9,372 nucleotides of DNA from an uncultured Selenomonadaceae bacterium. GTDB lineage: Bacteria; Bacillota; Negativicutes; Selenomonadales; Selenomonadaceae. Within the stretch, counting starts at the first letter, position 1; the number at the start of each line of letters is the position of its first letter. Shown one piece after another: positions 1-8,200 of the stretch. A program made the translations under genes and the position numbers. Location of the stretch: the NCBI GenBank assembly GCA_905235425.1, contig CAJOKY010000075.1, positions 1-9,372 on the forward strand, written 5' to 3'. The notes beneath the pieces are model-generated. The model saw nothing but the letters and a program-made list of their open reading frames with translations. It searched no databases and was not told where the DNA came from.

Positions 1-1
1 G

Positions 2-415
2 CCGTTTTCAGTCGGTGAAATTGTCATGTTCATTAACCTTTTCATACTTGGCGGCGCGGGATTTCTTTTCGGCTGGGATCAGTCAATGTATTCATTGGTC
101 GCGTACTTTGTCATTGCGAAAATGATTGATGTCGTGACAAAGGGTCTTGATGAAACATATGCTGTTATGATTGTCACGCAACTTCCTATTGAGGTTACGG
201 ACGAATTAAATGCGCAACTCGGACGCGGCGTCACGATTTTGCATGGACAGGGCGGCTATACTAAGTTGCCGAAAGAAATTTTGTATTGCGTTGTAAACCG
301 ATTGGAAGTCACGAAGGTTAAAGACATAGTGCTTGCAATGGATGAGCATGCATTTGTTACGGTTAATGCGGTGCATGACATTGTAGGCGGACGCTTTAAA
401 AAGTCTTCGCATTAG
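2..415 (+). CDS. YitT/DUF2179 family membrane protein, C-terminal part (5' end outside window)
   Basis: The reading frame is open from base 2 to a TAG at 413-415, so this is the 3' part of a longer gene; the ATG at 26 is an internal methionine, not a start. The visible part begins with hydrophobic residues ending in a last membrane segment (about the first 45 residues, containing FILGGAGFLFGW), followed by a soluble domain of about 85 residues. This domain matches the DUF2179 pattern of YitT proteins: a strand around AVMIVTQ, a GRGVTILHGQGGY block, an EILYCVVNRLE block and a DEHAFVTVNAVHDIVG ending. YitT proteins are polytopic inner-membrane proteins whose transported substrate or role is not firmly known; the C-terminal domain is cytosolic and PII-like. 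The next gene, gdpP, starts about 85 bases downstream on the same strand, so co-transcription is possible but the repeat hairpin lies between them. Family assignment is good; function is open. Confidence 0.85.
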   Translation, partial: PFSVGEIVMFINLFILGGAGFLFGWDQSMYSLVAYFVIAKMIDVVTKGLDETYAVMIVTQLPIEVTDELNAQLGRGVTILHGQGGYTKLPKEILYCVVNRLEVTKVKDIVLAMDEHAFVTVNAVHDIVGGRFKKSSH

Positions 416-420
416 TTATT

Positions 421-469
421 AGTAAGTAGTAAGTAGTAAGTAGTCACTACTAACTACTTACTACTAACT
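421..469. repeat. TAG-rich heptamer repeat arranged as an inverted repeat
   Basis: The left arm (421-444) is three copies of AGTAAGT plus AGT. After one central base (445) the right arm (446-469) is made of ACTACTN units. Paired arm to arm, 22 of 24 positions are complementary, so the transcript could fold into a long hairpin with a few central pairs open. The right-hand ACT units continue to about 476. There is no T-run after it, so it is not a standard intrinsic terminator. The arms carry several TAG and TAA triplets. It sits 5 bases after the YitT stop and about 20 bases before the gdpP ribosome binding site. Confidence 0.8.
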
Positions 470-487
470 ACTCACTAATCCTAAAAT

Positions 488-494
488 GAGGTGA
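488..494 (+). promoter_or_regulatory. Shine-Dalgarno GAGGTGA that sets the gdpP start at 500
   Basis: GAGGTGA is followed by a 5-base spacer (ACTTG) and then GTG at 500. The GTG at 491 lies inside this motif and the ATG at 486 runs into TGA after two codons, so neither can be the start served by it. TTG at 497 would be only two bases away, which is too close. Confidence 0.65.
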
Positions 495-499
495 ACTTG

Positions 500-2584
500 G
501 TGCCGAGAAATTTGTCGGCTTGGATAGATACAGTTATTCACTTAGGCAGTACATTATTCATGGTACTGGCGTTTTCGTATTACAATCGCTACGTGGCAAT
601 GGCGGCTTTTTTGGTATGGGTACTTCTGCTGATTTTTTCCATTGAACGCTACAGACACAGACGCGCCAAATTCATTGAGTACTGCGAAAACGTAATCGGT
701 AGCGGCAATGAAATGATGCAATATGCAACAAAAAATATTCCCCAATCCATGATGGTAATTGATGAATATGGACGCTTGGAGTGGTGCAACGAAATTACTG
801 AAGATTATTCCGATAAAAAGCCGGAACAAGGCATGGAGTTAAATGAATTTTGGGAAGGCATTTTGCATGACGAGGTGCTTGAGCCTTTGCCGGAAAGTGA
901 ACGCGGCAACCTCAAAGCCGGCAGTTACATTACAAAAGTCATACGCCAAGACCATACAGATACCGGCGAAGAAATTACCATTGTTCGCTATTTCAAAGTT
1001 CGTTATCGCCAAATGCTTCTTAAAGCCGAATATCCACAATTAATGGTGCTTTTTGTGCAAGAAGTCACCAACCATGAAAATTTGAAAATTGAATATCAAC
1101 AAAGTCGCACGGTTTTAATGTATGTGCAGGTCGATAACTACGATGAAATTATGCACGGACTTAACGAATCCGAAAAAAACGCCTTAATGCTTTCAGTCAG
1201 TGAGACGCTTGAAAAATGGATGGAGTCTTTGGCAGGATTTATGCAACGCGTTTCAAATGATTTATTTGTAGTTGTCTTGCAACAGTACGCATTGGATAAA
1301 GCGATTGAAGAAAAATTCGGCATACTGGATCAAATGCGGCAGTTAATCAGCAAAAACGGTATACCCGTAACGCTGTCAATCGGCGTTTCCGTTGCCGAAA
1401 AAAGGTCTAACGTACAATCTATGGCGGAACTGGGCGTACAGGCGCAGGAAAGATTAAATGCGGCACTTGCACGCGGAGGAGATCAAGTTGCGATATCTCT
1501 TGACGGCAAAGTTCAATATTTCGGCGGCAGGGCTAAGGCTGTAGAAAAACATAATCGCGTACGCGCGCGTGTCACGGCTAATTCAATTCGCGAACACATG
1601 GAGGCGTCGGACGAAATTTTTATTATGGGGCATGTTCGTGAAGATTTTGACGCATTCGGTGCGGCTTGCGGCATTGCGGTTATGGCTATGCACTTGAAAA
1701 AAAATGTCCATGTAATTTTAAGTGATTCTCTTGACAGCATCGACAAGATGCTTAATCAATTTGAAAAGGATAAATCGGAAACTTATAAAAACTTATTTAC
1801 AAATGTCTCTGACGTGATTGTCCCCGTTTCAATCAATCCGCTTTTAATAGTAGTCGATACTCATGTACCGTATCTTGTCGCTGCACCGATTTTGTTGGAG
1901 CGCATTGAAAGAGTTATCGTGATAGATCACCATAGAAAAAGCGATGTGTCGATAAAAAATCCTCTTCTCTTCTACCATGAGCCTTCCGCAAGTTCAGCGT
2001 CAGAATTGGTAACGGAACTTTTAATGTACTTTGATGAAAAAATCATTGTTGGAAAACTTCCTGCAACTGCGCTTTATTCCGGCATTGTCGTAGACACAAA
2101 GAGCTTTGCGGTACAAACAGGCATAAGGACTTTTGACGCGGCGGCTTATTTGAGACGTAAAGGCGCAGATCCCGTAGTTGTGCGTGAACTTTTCATGAAA
2201 GATTATGAAACAACAGTTGCGCTTTCAAATGCCTTATCGCAATCTGAATATTTTGAAGGCGGTTTAATTGTTTCGTCTATTGATAAATTAATTCCTCACA
2301 CGCAGGCCATTGCAGGACAGGCGGCGGATATGCTTTTAACTATTGAAAATGTGCGTATGACTATTGTTTTGTTCCAAATGAAAAATGACGTTATCGGCAT
2401 AAGTGCACGTTCAACCGGCATTTTAAATGTTCAAGTAATTATGGAACAATTCGGCGGCGGCGGTCATCAAAGTGTTGCCGGTGCGCAGGTTAAAAATTCC
2501 CATATGGGCGAGCTTAAACCGAAAGTCATTGAAGTTGCGCGAAAATATATTTATGACAGCGATCATGAAGTTGAACGAGAATAA
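500..2584 (+). CDS. gdpP: GdpP-like cyclic-di-AMP phosphodiesterase (PAS-GGDEF-DHH/DHHA1)
   Basis: GdpP/YybT proteins are membrane-bound and hydrolyse cyclic-di-AMP to 5'-pApA, affecting potassium balance, wall stress and beta-lactam tolerance. With the GTG start at 500 (chosen from the Shine-Dalgarno) the protein has 694 residues, slightly longer than the usual 650-660. Order: two membrane segments (about residues 10-50); a PAS-like domain (about 75-190, MMVIDEYGRLEWCNE); a degenerate GGDEF domain (about 200-335) where the signature is replaced by VSNDLF, so no cyclase activity is expected; a DHH domain with GHVREDFDAFG (H378, D382, D384), VVDTH and IDHHRK (D476, H477, H478), and VVDTK; and a C-terminal DHHA1 domain with FGGGGHQSVAGAQ (H656). 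All expected metal-binding Asp/His positions appear present. The family motif usually written RTG before RTF reads QTG here, and the first DHH motif has RED where NPD is common in relatives I recall. In many Firmicutes gdpP is followed by rplI and the replicative helicase gene; here it is followed by a DUF3298 gene. Identity is confident; the activity is inferred from motifs. Confidence 0.93.
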   Translation: MPRNLSAWIDTVIHLGSTLFMVLAFSYYNRYVAMAAFLVWVLLLIFSIERYRHRRAKFIEYCENVIGSGNEMMQYATKNIPQSMMVIDEYGRLEWCNEITEDYSDKKPEQGMELNEFWEGILHDEVLEPLPESERGNLKAGSYITKVIRQDHTDTGEEITIVRYFKVRYRQMLLKAEYPQLMVLFVQEVTNHENLKIEYQQSRTVLMYVQVDNYDEIMHGLNESEKNALMLSVSETLEKWMESLAGFMQRVSNDLFVVVLQQYALDKAIEEKFGILDQMRQLISKNGIPVTLSIGVSVAEKRSNVQSMAELGVQAQERLNAALARGGDQVAISLDGKVQYFGGRAKAVEKHNRVRARVTANSIREHMEASDEIFIMGHVREDFDAFGAACGIAVMAMHLKKNVHVILSDSLDSIDKMLNQFEKDKSETYKNLFTNVSDVIVPVSINPLLIVVDTHVPYLVAAPILLERIERVIVIDHHRKSDVSIKNPLLFYHEPSASSASELVTELLMYFDEKIIVGKLPATALYSGIVVDTKSFAVQTGIRTFDAAAYLRRKGADPVVVRELFMKDYETTVALSNALSQSEYFEGGLIVSSIDKLIPHTQAIAGQAADMLLTIENVRMTIVLFQMKNDVIGISARSTGILNVQVIMEQFGGGGHQSVAGAQVKNSHMGELKPKVIEVARKYIYDSDHEVERE

Positions 2585-2628
2585 AGCATTAAAAATTAGC
2601 TTTAAGCTTAAAATTCTAAACCGGTACT

Positions 2629-2634
2629 GAGGTG
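2629..2634 (+). promoter_or_regulatory. Shine-Dalgarno GAGGTG that sets the DUF3298 gene start at 2641
   Basis: GAGGTG is followed 6 bases later by ATG at 2641. An upstream in-frame GTG at 2632 lies within this motif and would only add three residues ahead of the signal peptide, so 2641 is preferred. Confidence 0.65.
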
Positions 2635-2640
2635 TTATTT

Positions 2641-3258
2641 ATGCTAAGAAAAATTTTTTGTACATTAATTTTGGCGCTTATGATTCTGCCTAATATTTGC
2701 GATGCAACTCAAATTCAAGAGAAAAATTACAACGGCGACTTTAAATTTGTTTATCCTGAAGTGAAAATTTCGGACAGAATCATTGAAAACAGAATCAATG
2801 AAAAAATTCGCGAAGAAATCAAGGAATTTTTCTCTACCGTGCGTGAACCCAATCCCTCCGCGTCGGCGTCTATGAGTTACGAAATTACCTGCGACAAAAA
2901 TAATATTTTGAGTATCGTTTTAACCGAATACGTTTATTATCAAGGTGCGGCGCATCCCCTGACATTTAAGCACGCGCTGAATTTTGACGTACGCTCCGGC
3001 AAATTAATAGGTGTTGAAGGCTTGAAAAAAATTTCGCGCAAGTATGCAACTGAAAATTATTCGCCCAAAGGCATTACTAAAAAATTAAAAACGTACGCCA
3101 AAAGGAACAGAATATCTTTGTACGACAGTTTTAAAGAGCTTGAAAACTTTCCCGAAAACTTTTACTTCGACGAAAATTTACACCTGCACGTTATATTTCA
3201 GCAGTACGACGTTGCGCCTTATGCCGTCGGCATTATCGATTTAGATACTGATATGTAG
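2641..3258 (+). CDS. Exported DUF3298 (RsiV-like) domain protein
   Basis: The product is 205 residues from the ATG at 2641. Residues 1-22 form a signal peptide: Lys/Arg start (LRK), a hydrophobic core (TLILALMILP) and a probable signal peptidase I site after ICDA; there is no convincing lipobox. The mature part follows the DUF4163/DUF3298 layout: a basic and acidic first half with an IIENRINEKIREEIKEFF helix, then LTEYVYYQGAAHPLTFK, then NFDVRSGKLIGVEGL, ending with an FQQYDVAPYAVGI block close to the C-terminus. This family includes the extracellular part of the lysozyme-sensing anti-sigma factor RsiV, but here no membrane anchor or anti-sigma domain is attached, so a signalling role cannot be claimed. 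It starts 56 bases after gdpP and may be read from the same transcript; no separate promoter was recognised in the gap. It ends just before the shared terminator with recN. Likely located outside the cytoplasmic membrane; molecular role unknown. Confidence 0.8.
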   Translation: MLRKIFCTLILALMILPNICDATQIQEKNYNGDFKFVYPEVKISDRIIENRINEKIREEIKEFFSTVREPNPSASASMSYEITCDKNNILSIVLTEYVYYQGAAHPLTFKHALNFDVRSGKLIGVEGLKKISRKYATENYSPKGITKKLKTYAKRNRISLYDSFKELENFPENFYFDENLHLHVIFQQYDVAPYAVGIIDLDTDM

Positions 3259-3280
3259 ATTGTAGAGGGTAGATTGTAGA
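3255..3280 (+). repeat. Short direct repeat GTAGATTGTAGA, two copies
   Basis: The 12-base unit GTAGATTGTAGA occurs exactly at 3255-3266 and again at 3269-3280, beginning inside the stop codon of the DUF3298 gene and followed by TAGTAG. Like the repeat after the YitT gene it is rich in TAG triplets and lies immediately downstream of a stop codon. Confidence 0.7.
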
Positions 3281-3286
3281 TAGTAG

Positions 3287-3327
3287 AAAAAAAGTCTCCG
3301 ACTCGGTTTGAATCGGAGATTTTTTTT
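3287..3327. terminator. Bidirectional intrinsic terminator between the DUF3298 gene and recN
   Basis: A run of seven A (3287-3293) precedes the stem TCTCCGA (3295-3301), an 11-base loop and TCGGAGA (3313-3319), followed by eight T (3320-3327). The T-run serves the plus-strand gene and the A-run serves recN on the minus strand, whose stop codon is at 3331-3333. The symmetric layout fits two convergent genes. Confidence 0.9.
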
Positions 3328-3330
3328 ATT

Positions 3331-5019
3331 TTAAATTTTTCTTGAACGTTTAAGTTTTCGCGCCTCGTTTAACATAGCGCGGGCATTTTGAATAGCGGCG
3401 GGAATTTCCGAGCCGGACGCCATACGCGCAATTTCCGTGACGCGTTCATCTGTCGCAAGTCTTGTAACGTCGGTAACGGTTCGCGTACCCTTTTCAGTCT
3501 TTTCAATATGCAGGTGTACATCAGCCATACATGCAATTTGCGCAAGGTGCGTGACACATAAAACCTGCTTGGCGCGTGACACTTTATTTATGCACTCAGC
3601 TACAACTTTTGCAGTGGTGCCGCCCAATCCCGCGTCTATCTCATCAAAAATCATTGTCACCGCAGAATCTTCACGTCCCGCCGAAACAGTTTTTATAGCC
3701 AACGCAATACGTGAAAGTTCGCCGCCTGATACAACTTTTGAAAGTGACGCCGCATCTTCGCCGATATTCGCCGAAAAAAATATATCCGCCATATCGCCGC
3801 CGTTTTCCGTCAACACGTCTGCATGTGCCACGCCTATAAAAAACGTCGCATTTTTCATACCGAGCCGCCGAATTTCTTTTTCAATCGCTGTACCTAAAAC
3901 GTCCGCCGAATCTTTACGAAGTTGCATTAACGTTGAGGCGCGTTTTTTTGTCAGCGTTTCAAGCTTTTCAATCAATCTGCGCGTAGCGTCAACGTCCGAA
4001 TCAAAATTTTCAATCGAATTAATTTCAGCATGAATTTTTTCAAGCCGCTTTAAAATTTCGTTTACGTTCGCACCGTATTTTTTCAGCTTGAAAATTACGT
4101 CTTTCCTTGCGTTAAGGCTTTCCAAAACTTCCGGTGAAAAGTCCATAGCGTCTGAATACGTACGAATTTCATCATACGCCTCGCGCAGATTAATTTCCGC
4201 GTCGTCCAAAAATTTCAGCACGGAATTTACTTTTTCATCATAGCGCGCCACGTCCGAAAGATTTTTCTGCACCTTAGCAATCGCGGTTAAAATGTCAAAA
4301 TCTTCACCGTTGCCTAAAAGTACGCGTGATTCTTCGACGTGCGCAGAAATTTTTTCGGCATTTGACAGCTTGCGAAGTTCCGCGTCAAGTTCTTCATCTT
4401 CGTTAGGTTTAAGGTTTGCGGCGGAAATTTCCTGCTCCTGCCAACGCAACATTTCAAGCCGTTCATCATGCGCCGATTTAGATTTTTCCTTATCGGCAAG
4501 CGCTTTAACCTGCTTTTGCCATGAGCGAAAAATTTTTTGATAATCTGCGCGAACTGCGGAAATTTTATCGTCGCCGCCGTCAATCAAGCTGTAAATTTTG
4601 TCCGTCTTAAGCAGTGAAAGATTTTCGCTTTGTCCGTGAATATCGACAAGCGCCGCGCCGATTTTTTTCAGCGTCGCCAAAGTTACGTGCGAACCGTTTA
4701 TAATAATGCTGTTTTTACCGGCGCGATTAACCTTGCGTCGAATTATTAAGCTGTCGTCTTCGTCAATGTCGAACTCTTTCAACAAAATTTTTACGGCAGA
4801 ATTTTTTTCTGGCAAAAAAACCGCCTCAACGCTGAACTCTTCGCAACCTGCGCGAATTTGATTTGTATTCGCACGGTTACCTAAAGCCGCGCCGAGAGCG
4901 TCAATTAAAATTGATTTTCCCGCGCCTGTTTCACCTGTCAAAATGTTAAGCCCTTTTTCAAATTCCAATTCAATTTTTTCAATCAGCGCGAAATTTTGCA
5001 CGGTTAAACTTTTCAGCAT
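3331..5019 (-). CDS. recN: DNA repair protein RecN (SMC-like ATPase)
   Basis: RecN is a cytosolic SMC-family ATPase recruited early to double-strand breaks, where it gathers DNA ends for recombination. The product is 562 residues, the normal length for the family. It starts with the family pattern LKSLTVQNFALIEKIELEF, followed by the Walker A motif GETGAGKS (residues 29-36) and IDALGAALG. A long charged central region (about 150-370) is predicted to form the paired coiled coils. The ABC signature VVSGGELSR lies at about 429-437 (SGGE 431-434), and Walker B TMIFDEIDAG follows (D459, E460), then a LCVTHLAQIACMAD block. All ATPase motifs look intact. ATG at 5019 is preceded by AGGGG at 5026-5030 with a 6-base spacer, and a promoter lies further upstream at 5087-5115. 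The gene stands alone between two terminators, so it is probably a single-gene transcript. No clear LexA/SOS operator was seen, so damage induction is not supported by the sequence. Confidence 0.96.
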   Translation of the reverse strand: MLKSLTVQNFALIEKIELEFEKGLNILTGETGAGKSILIDALGAALGNRANTNQIRAGCEEFSVEAVFLPEKNSAVKILLKEFDIDEDDSLIIRRKVNRAGKNSIIINGSHVTLATLKKIGAALVDIHGQSENLSLLKTDKIYSLIDGGDDKISAVRADYQKIFRSWQKQVKALADKEKSKSAHDERLEMLRWQEQEISAANLKPNEDEELDAELRKLSNAEKISAHVEESRVLLGNGEDFDILTAIAKVQKNLSDVARYDEKVNSVLKFLDDAEINLREAYDEIRTYSDAMDFSPEVLESLNARKDVIFKLKKYGANVNEILKRLEKIHAEINSIENFDSDVDATRRLIEKLETLTKKRASTLMQLRKDSADVLGTAIEKEIRRLGMKNATFFIGVAHADVLTENGGDMADIFFSANIGEDAASLSKVVSGGELSRIALAIKTVSAGREDSAVTMIFDEIDAGLGGTTAKVVAECINKVSRAKQVLCVTHLAQIACMADVHLHIEKTEKGTRTVTDVTRLATDERVTEIARMASGSEIPAAIQNARAMLNEARKLKRSRKI

Positions 5020-5086
5020 TACAAGCCCCTAACTAAATTTTTATTCATTGCCACAAAAAATTATCAAACAGTTAAAATAGACATTA

Positions 5087-5115
5087 ATTATATCACCAGA
5101 TTTTAAGAAAGTAAA
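5087..5115 (-). promoter_or_regulatory. Sigma-A type promoter for recN
   Basis: On the minus strand a perfect TATAAT (5087-5092) is preceded by a 17-base spacer and TTTACT (5110-5115), which matches four of six bases of TTGACA. Transcription would start near 5080, giving a leader of about 60 bases before the recN ATG at 5019. It lies just downstream of the RTX gene terminator, as expected for an independent gene. Confidence 0.6.
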
Positions 5116-5130
5116 ACCGCCAAATTGTAC

Positions 5131-5165
5131 AAAAAAATCCGCATCGGCATTTTTGCCAACGCGGA
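5131..5165 (-). terminator. Intrinsic terminator of the RTX-repeat gene
   Basis: Reading the minus strand, TCCGCGTTGGCA (5165 to 5154) pairs with TGCCGATGCGGA (5149 to 5138) in a 12-bp stem with two G-U pairs and an AAAA loop, followed by seven T (5137 to 5131). It lies about 46 bases after the RTX stop codon and insulates recN from read-through. The other strand has no T-run, so it works in one direction. Confidence 0.9.
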
Positions 5166-5211
5166 CTGGAAATTTTATATTACCAATTTTAGATTTTTTC
5201 TTGTGAAAATT

Positions 5212-8200
5212 TTAATCATATCTCCAATTTGTACCGTTCATATCTTGGAAAGTGGGGCTTGAGGATTGAGCGGTTTGTACAACCATTTCCGCACCTGTAC
5301 CAAGTCGCAGTAAGATTTTTCTACCGCTTTTCGTAGCGCTTAAAAGGTTAATGTCGTCAATGCTTAAATCGTACAAATTAATTATATCTTCAGGAGCGGC
5401 GTTTTGAATCAGCCCTATATCGTCGTTACTGCCATACATAAATACATCTTCGCCGTCGCCGCCTACCAGTACATTTGTGCCGCCGCTACCGCCCCAAAGA
5501 GTTGAGTTGCCGTCTCCCGCAAAAATTTGATTATCGGCATTATCAGCACCGATTAAAACGGTTTTGCCGCCGTGTAAGCGTCCATCAAGCATGCCGCCTT
5601 CACTTGAAAGGTAGAAATTCGCAAGAACATCACCGTTACCGTCTTTCACGTCAATCCATTTATTTTTTGCATCTTGAATTCTAAGCGAACCTTCAGCGGC
5701 ATTTAATACCAAATCGTTGTCGCTTATGGCAAAATCTGTATACGTGCCGTCAAATACTATCTCGTCCGAAGATTTATAATTTTTAATGGTATCGTTGCCG
5801 GAGTGGTAGGAAAAAGCGTTATGTCCAATGCCGCCTTCCAAAATGTCGTCCGTGTCACCGCCAAATAAGCTTGCTCCGCCGTCACCTGCGATAAGGTGAT
5901 TTGTATTTTCAGATGCACCTACCAGCACTTTGAAAATTTCGGGTGAATTGCCGAGAGCATTTGCCGCCACTTCGCCGCCGTCTTTGGACATATAAACTTG
6001 CGCAGTTATATTTCCTTCAGTGTCAGTAATGTCAATTAAATTGTCGCGAGCGTCTTCTATGGTCAATTCGCCTTCGCCGGATTTTAACGCCAAATTATTT
6101 TCGGAAACATAAACGCTTGTTATGCTACTTGGCATTTGAAGTTTTTCATCAGCTGAATAATTTTCAATGACTTTATTGCCTCCCGTGTATTCATAGGTAT
6201 CACTGTCTTTTTTTTCAAGCGGCGTTGAAAAATTCATCTCGTAAGAAATAATCGTATCTCCATTTAATGCGTAAGTAGCATGCGTAATTTTACCTGAAGA
6301 ATCTTCAAAAGAAATATGTCGTTCAGCCATATCTTTCAAAGTTATACTACCTGAACCAACTCTAATTATAACGTCATTATTTTCATTTGCATAAACGGTA
6401 TCGATAATTCCAGACGTTACTTTAAGTCCTCCACCCAAATATTTATATATAATATCGTCTCCATCACCGTTAGCATATAGTAAAACATGTGAACCTATGT
6501 ATCCTCCATATGTGGAATACGGATCACATACTATTGTGTCATTACCGTTACCAGCATTTAATGTGATGTATCGTCCACGATCATAAATTAAATCTGCATC
6601 AACTCCACCATTTATAGAACAAGATTCTGATGCGACGTCTATAGTATTCTTCCCACTCATTCCGTTTATTAAGATATGGTATGAGCCTACAACATGGACA
6701 TAGTCATTCCCAGTTCCGGCATTCACAGTTATATATTTACTTTCATCTCCAGAAACTCCACTTGCTTGAATCGTAATAAAATTATTTCCGACAGAGCAAT
6801 CTATCAAAGAGTAGCTACTTGAACTGGCTACCACACTATCGTTACCTTCACCGCTGTAGACTTTAATGCTTTCTCCATGGATTTCTATGCAATCGTTTCC
6901 TACGCCTCCATCGATAGTTGAGTTTTTTCCTGACGAACTAATACTGTCATCTCCATCATCACCAATAATTGAGACGTTATGCCCGCCTCCTCCATTATGT
7001 ATAATATCGGATCCTTCATTTCCATTTATTATTACGTTAGACGCATTATTACTGATATTATCGTTACCACCATTACTGTTTATAGTCACGTTGCTGGCTG
7101 AATTATTTATATCATCATAACCATCACCACCGAATATGATGACATTTTCAACTCGATTCGATATAGTGTCGTTACCGTCATTGCCATCGATAAGCACATC
7201 GTTCCCATCATCTAAATTAGAAATGTAATCATTATCTAATCCGCCGTTAATAGTAACATTACTGCCGTTATTACGGATATAATCTTCTCCATCATCCGTA
7301 TTTATCATCGCATTATTGCCGCTATTGTCGATAAAATCATTACCACTTGCTCCATCAATGCTTATATTATCAGCATAATTGTAAATAGAATCGTTGCCTG
7401 AACCGCCTTGAATTGTAACAGTATCGCCATTGTTGGTTATACGATTGTTTCCACTATCACTAAAAATAACTACGTCGTTTCCGGCAATGTAATTATAGAT
7501 AGTGTCGTCGCCGTCTGCTCCATGTATTGTGACTTGAGCGGCATTTGAATATACGCTGTCATCTCCAGAACCACCAGTAATACCAACGTTAATCCCCTCG
7601 TTTGAAATTTTATCGTCGCTGTCGCCGCCGTCTATTGTCACATTTTCGCCGCGATTAGTAATGCTGTCGTCACCGATACCGCCGATTATTTCAACATTGT
7701 TGCCGGCATTTACAATATTAGTAGTCTCGCCGTAAGCATTTATAACAACGCCGTCTTCGGAATTACTTATGCTGTCACCGCTTATGACGTTAGACAGAGT
7801 TGTACCGCTGTCCGTTTTAATTTGGTCGTAAGGATTGACAGGCACAGAAAACTTTTTATTGGCAAGCAACCAATTTATACTGGTCGTTATAACTTCGCCG
7901 TTTTGATTAGTGAAGGTGATATTTTCAAATTCACTCTCAGCAACGTCTTGCAATACGGCAATGGTCTCATTACTTGCGGCGTCTAATATGATAAATGATG
8001 ATGTGTCCGCGTAAATTTGCGTATCTACTACAATATCGCCGTCGGTAATTGCCAATTTGTCGGCGCTTTTTTCAAAGTCTTTTATGACAACATTTCGCGC
8101 AGTATTTGCAACTTGAAACATATCCGGCACGGGAAGAGCATCAAAATTGGTTCCGCCGTAAACATTAACGCCGGAGCCGGAAACGCTAATCATATCTTCG

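Noticed and set aside
206..412. Minus-strand open frame opposite the YitT gene
   Set aside because: Antisense to a conserved domain, no ribosome binding site and no recognisable protein features.
2601..2612. 12-bp perfect palindrome TTTAAGCTTAAA between gdpP and the DUF3298 gene
   Set aside because: Too short and AT-rich to call an operator or terminator; no T-run follows and no second copy was noticed.
3437..4033. A 198-codon open frame on the plus strand opposite recN
   Set aside because: It is antisense to intact RecN motifs, has low-complexity Ser/Ala-rich translation and no ribosome binding site; it is a shadow of recN codon usage.
5020..5130. Possible SOS (LexA) box in the recN promoter region
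   Set aside because: No GAAC-N4-GTTC type or similar palindrome was found near the -35/-10 elements.
6414..7737. Regular repeats of about 54 bases that could suggest a CRISPR or minisatellite array
   Set aside because: The regularity is at protein level (18-residue coils); DNA copies are diverged and in one continuous reading frame, without identical repeats and unique spacers.
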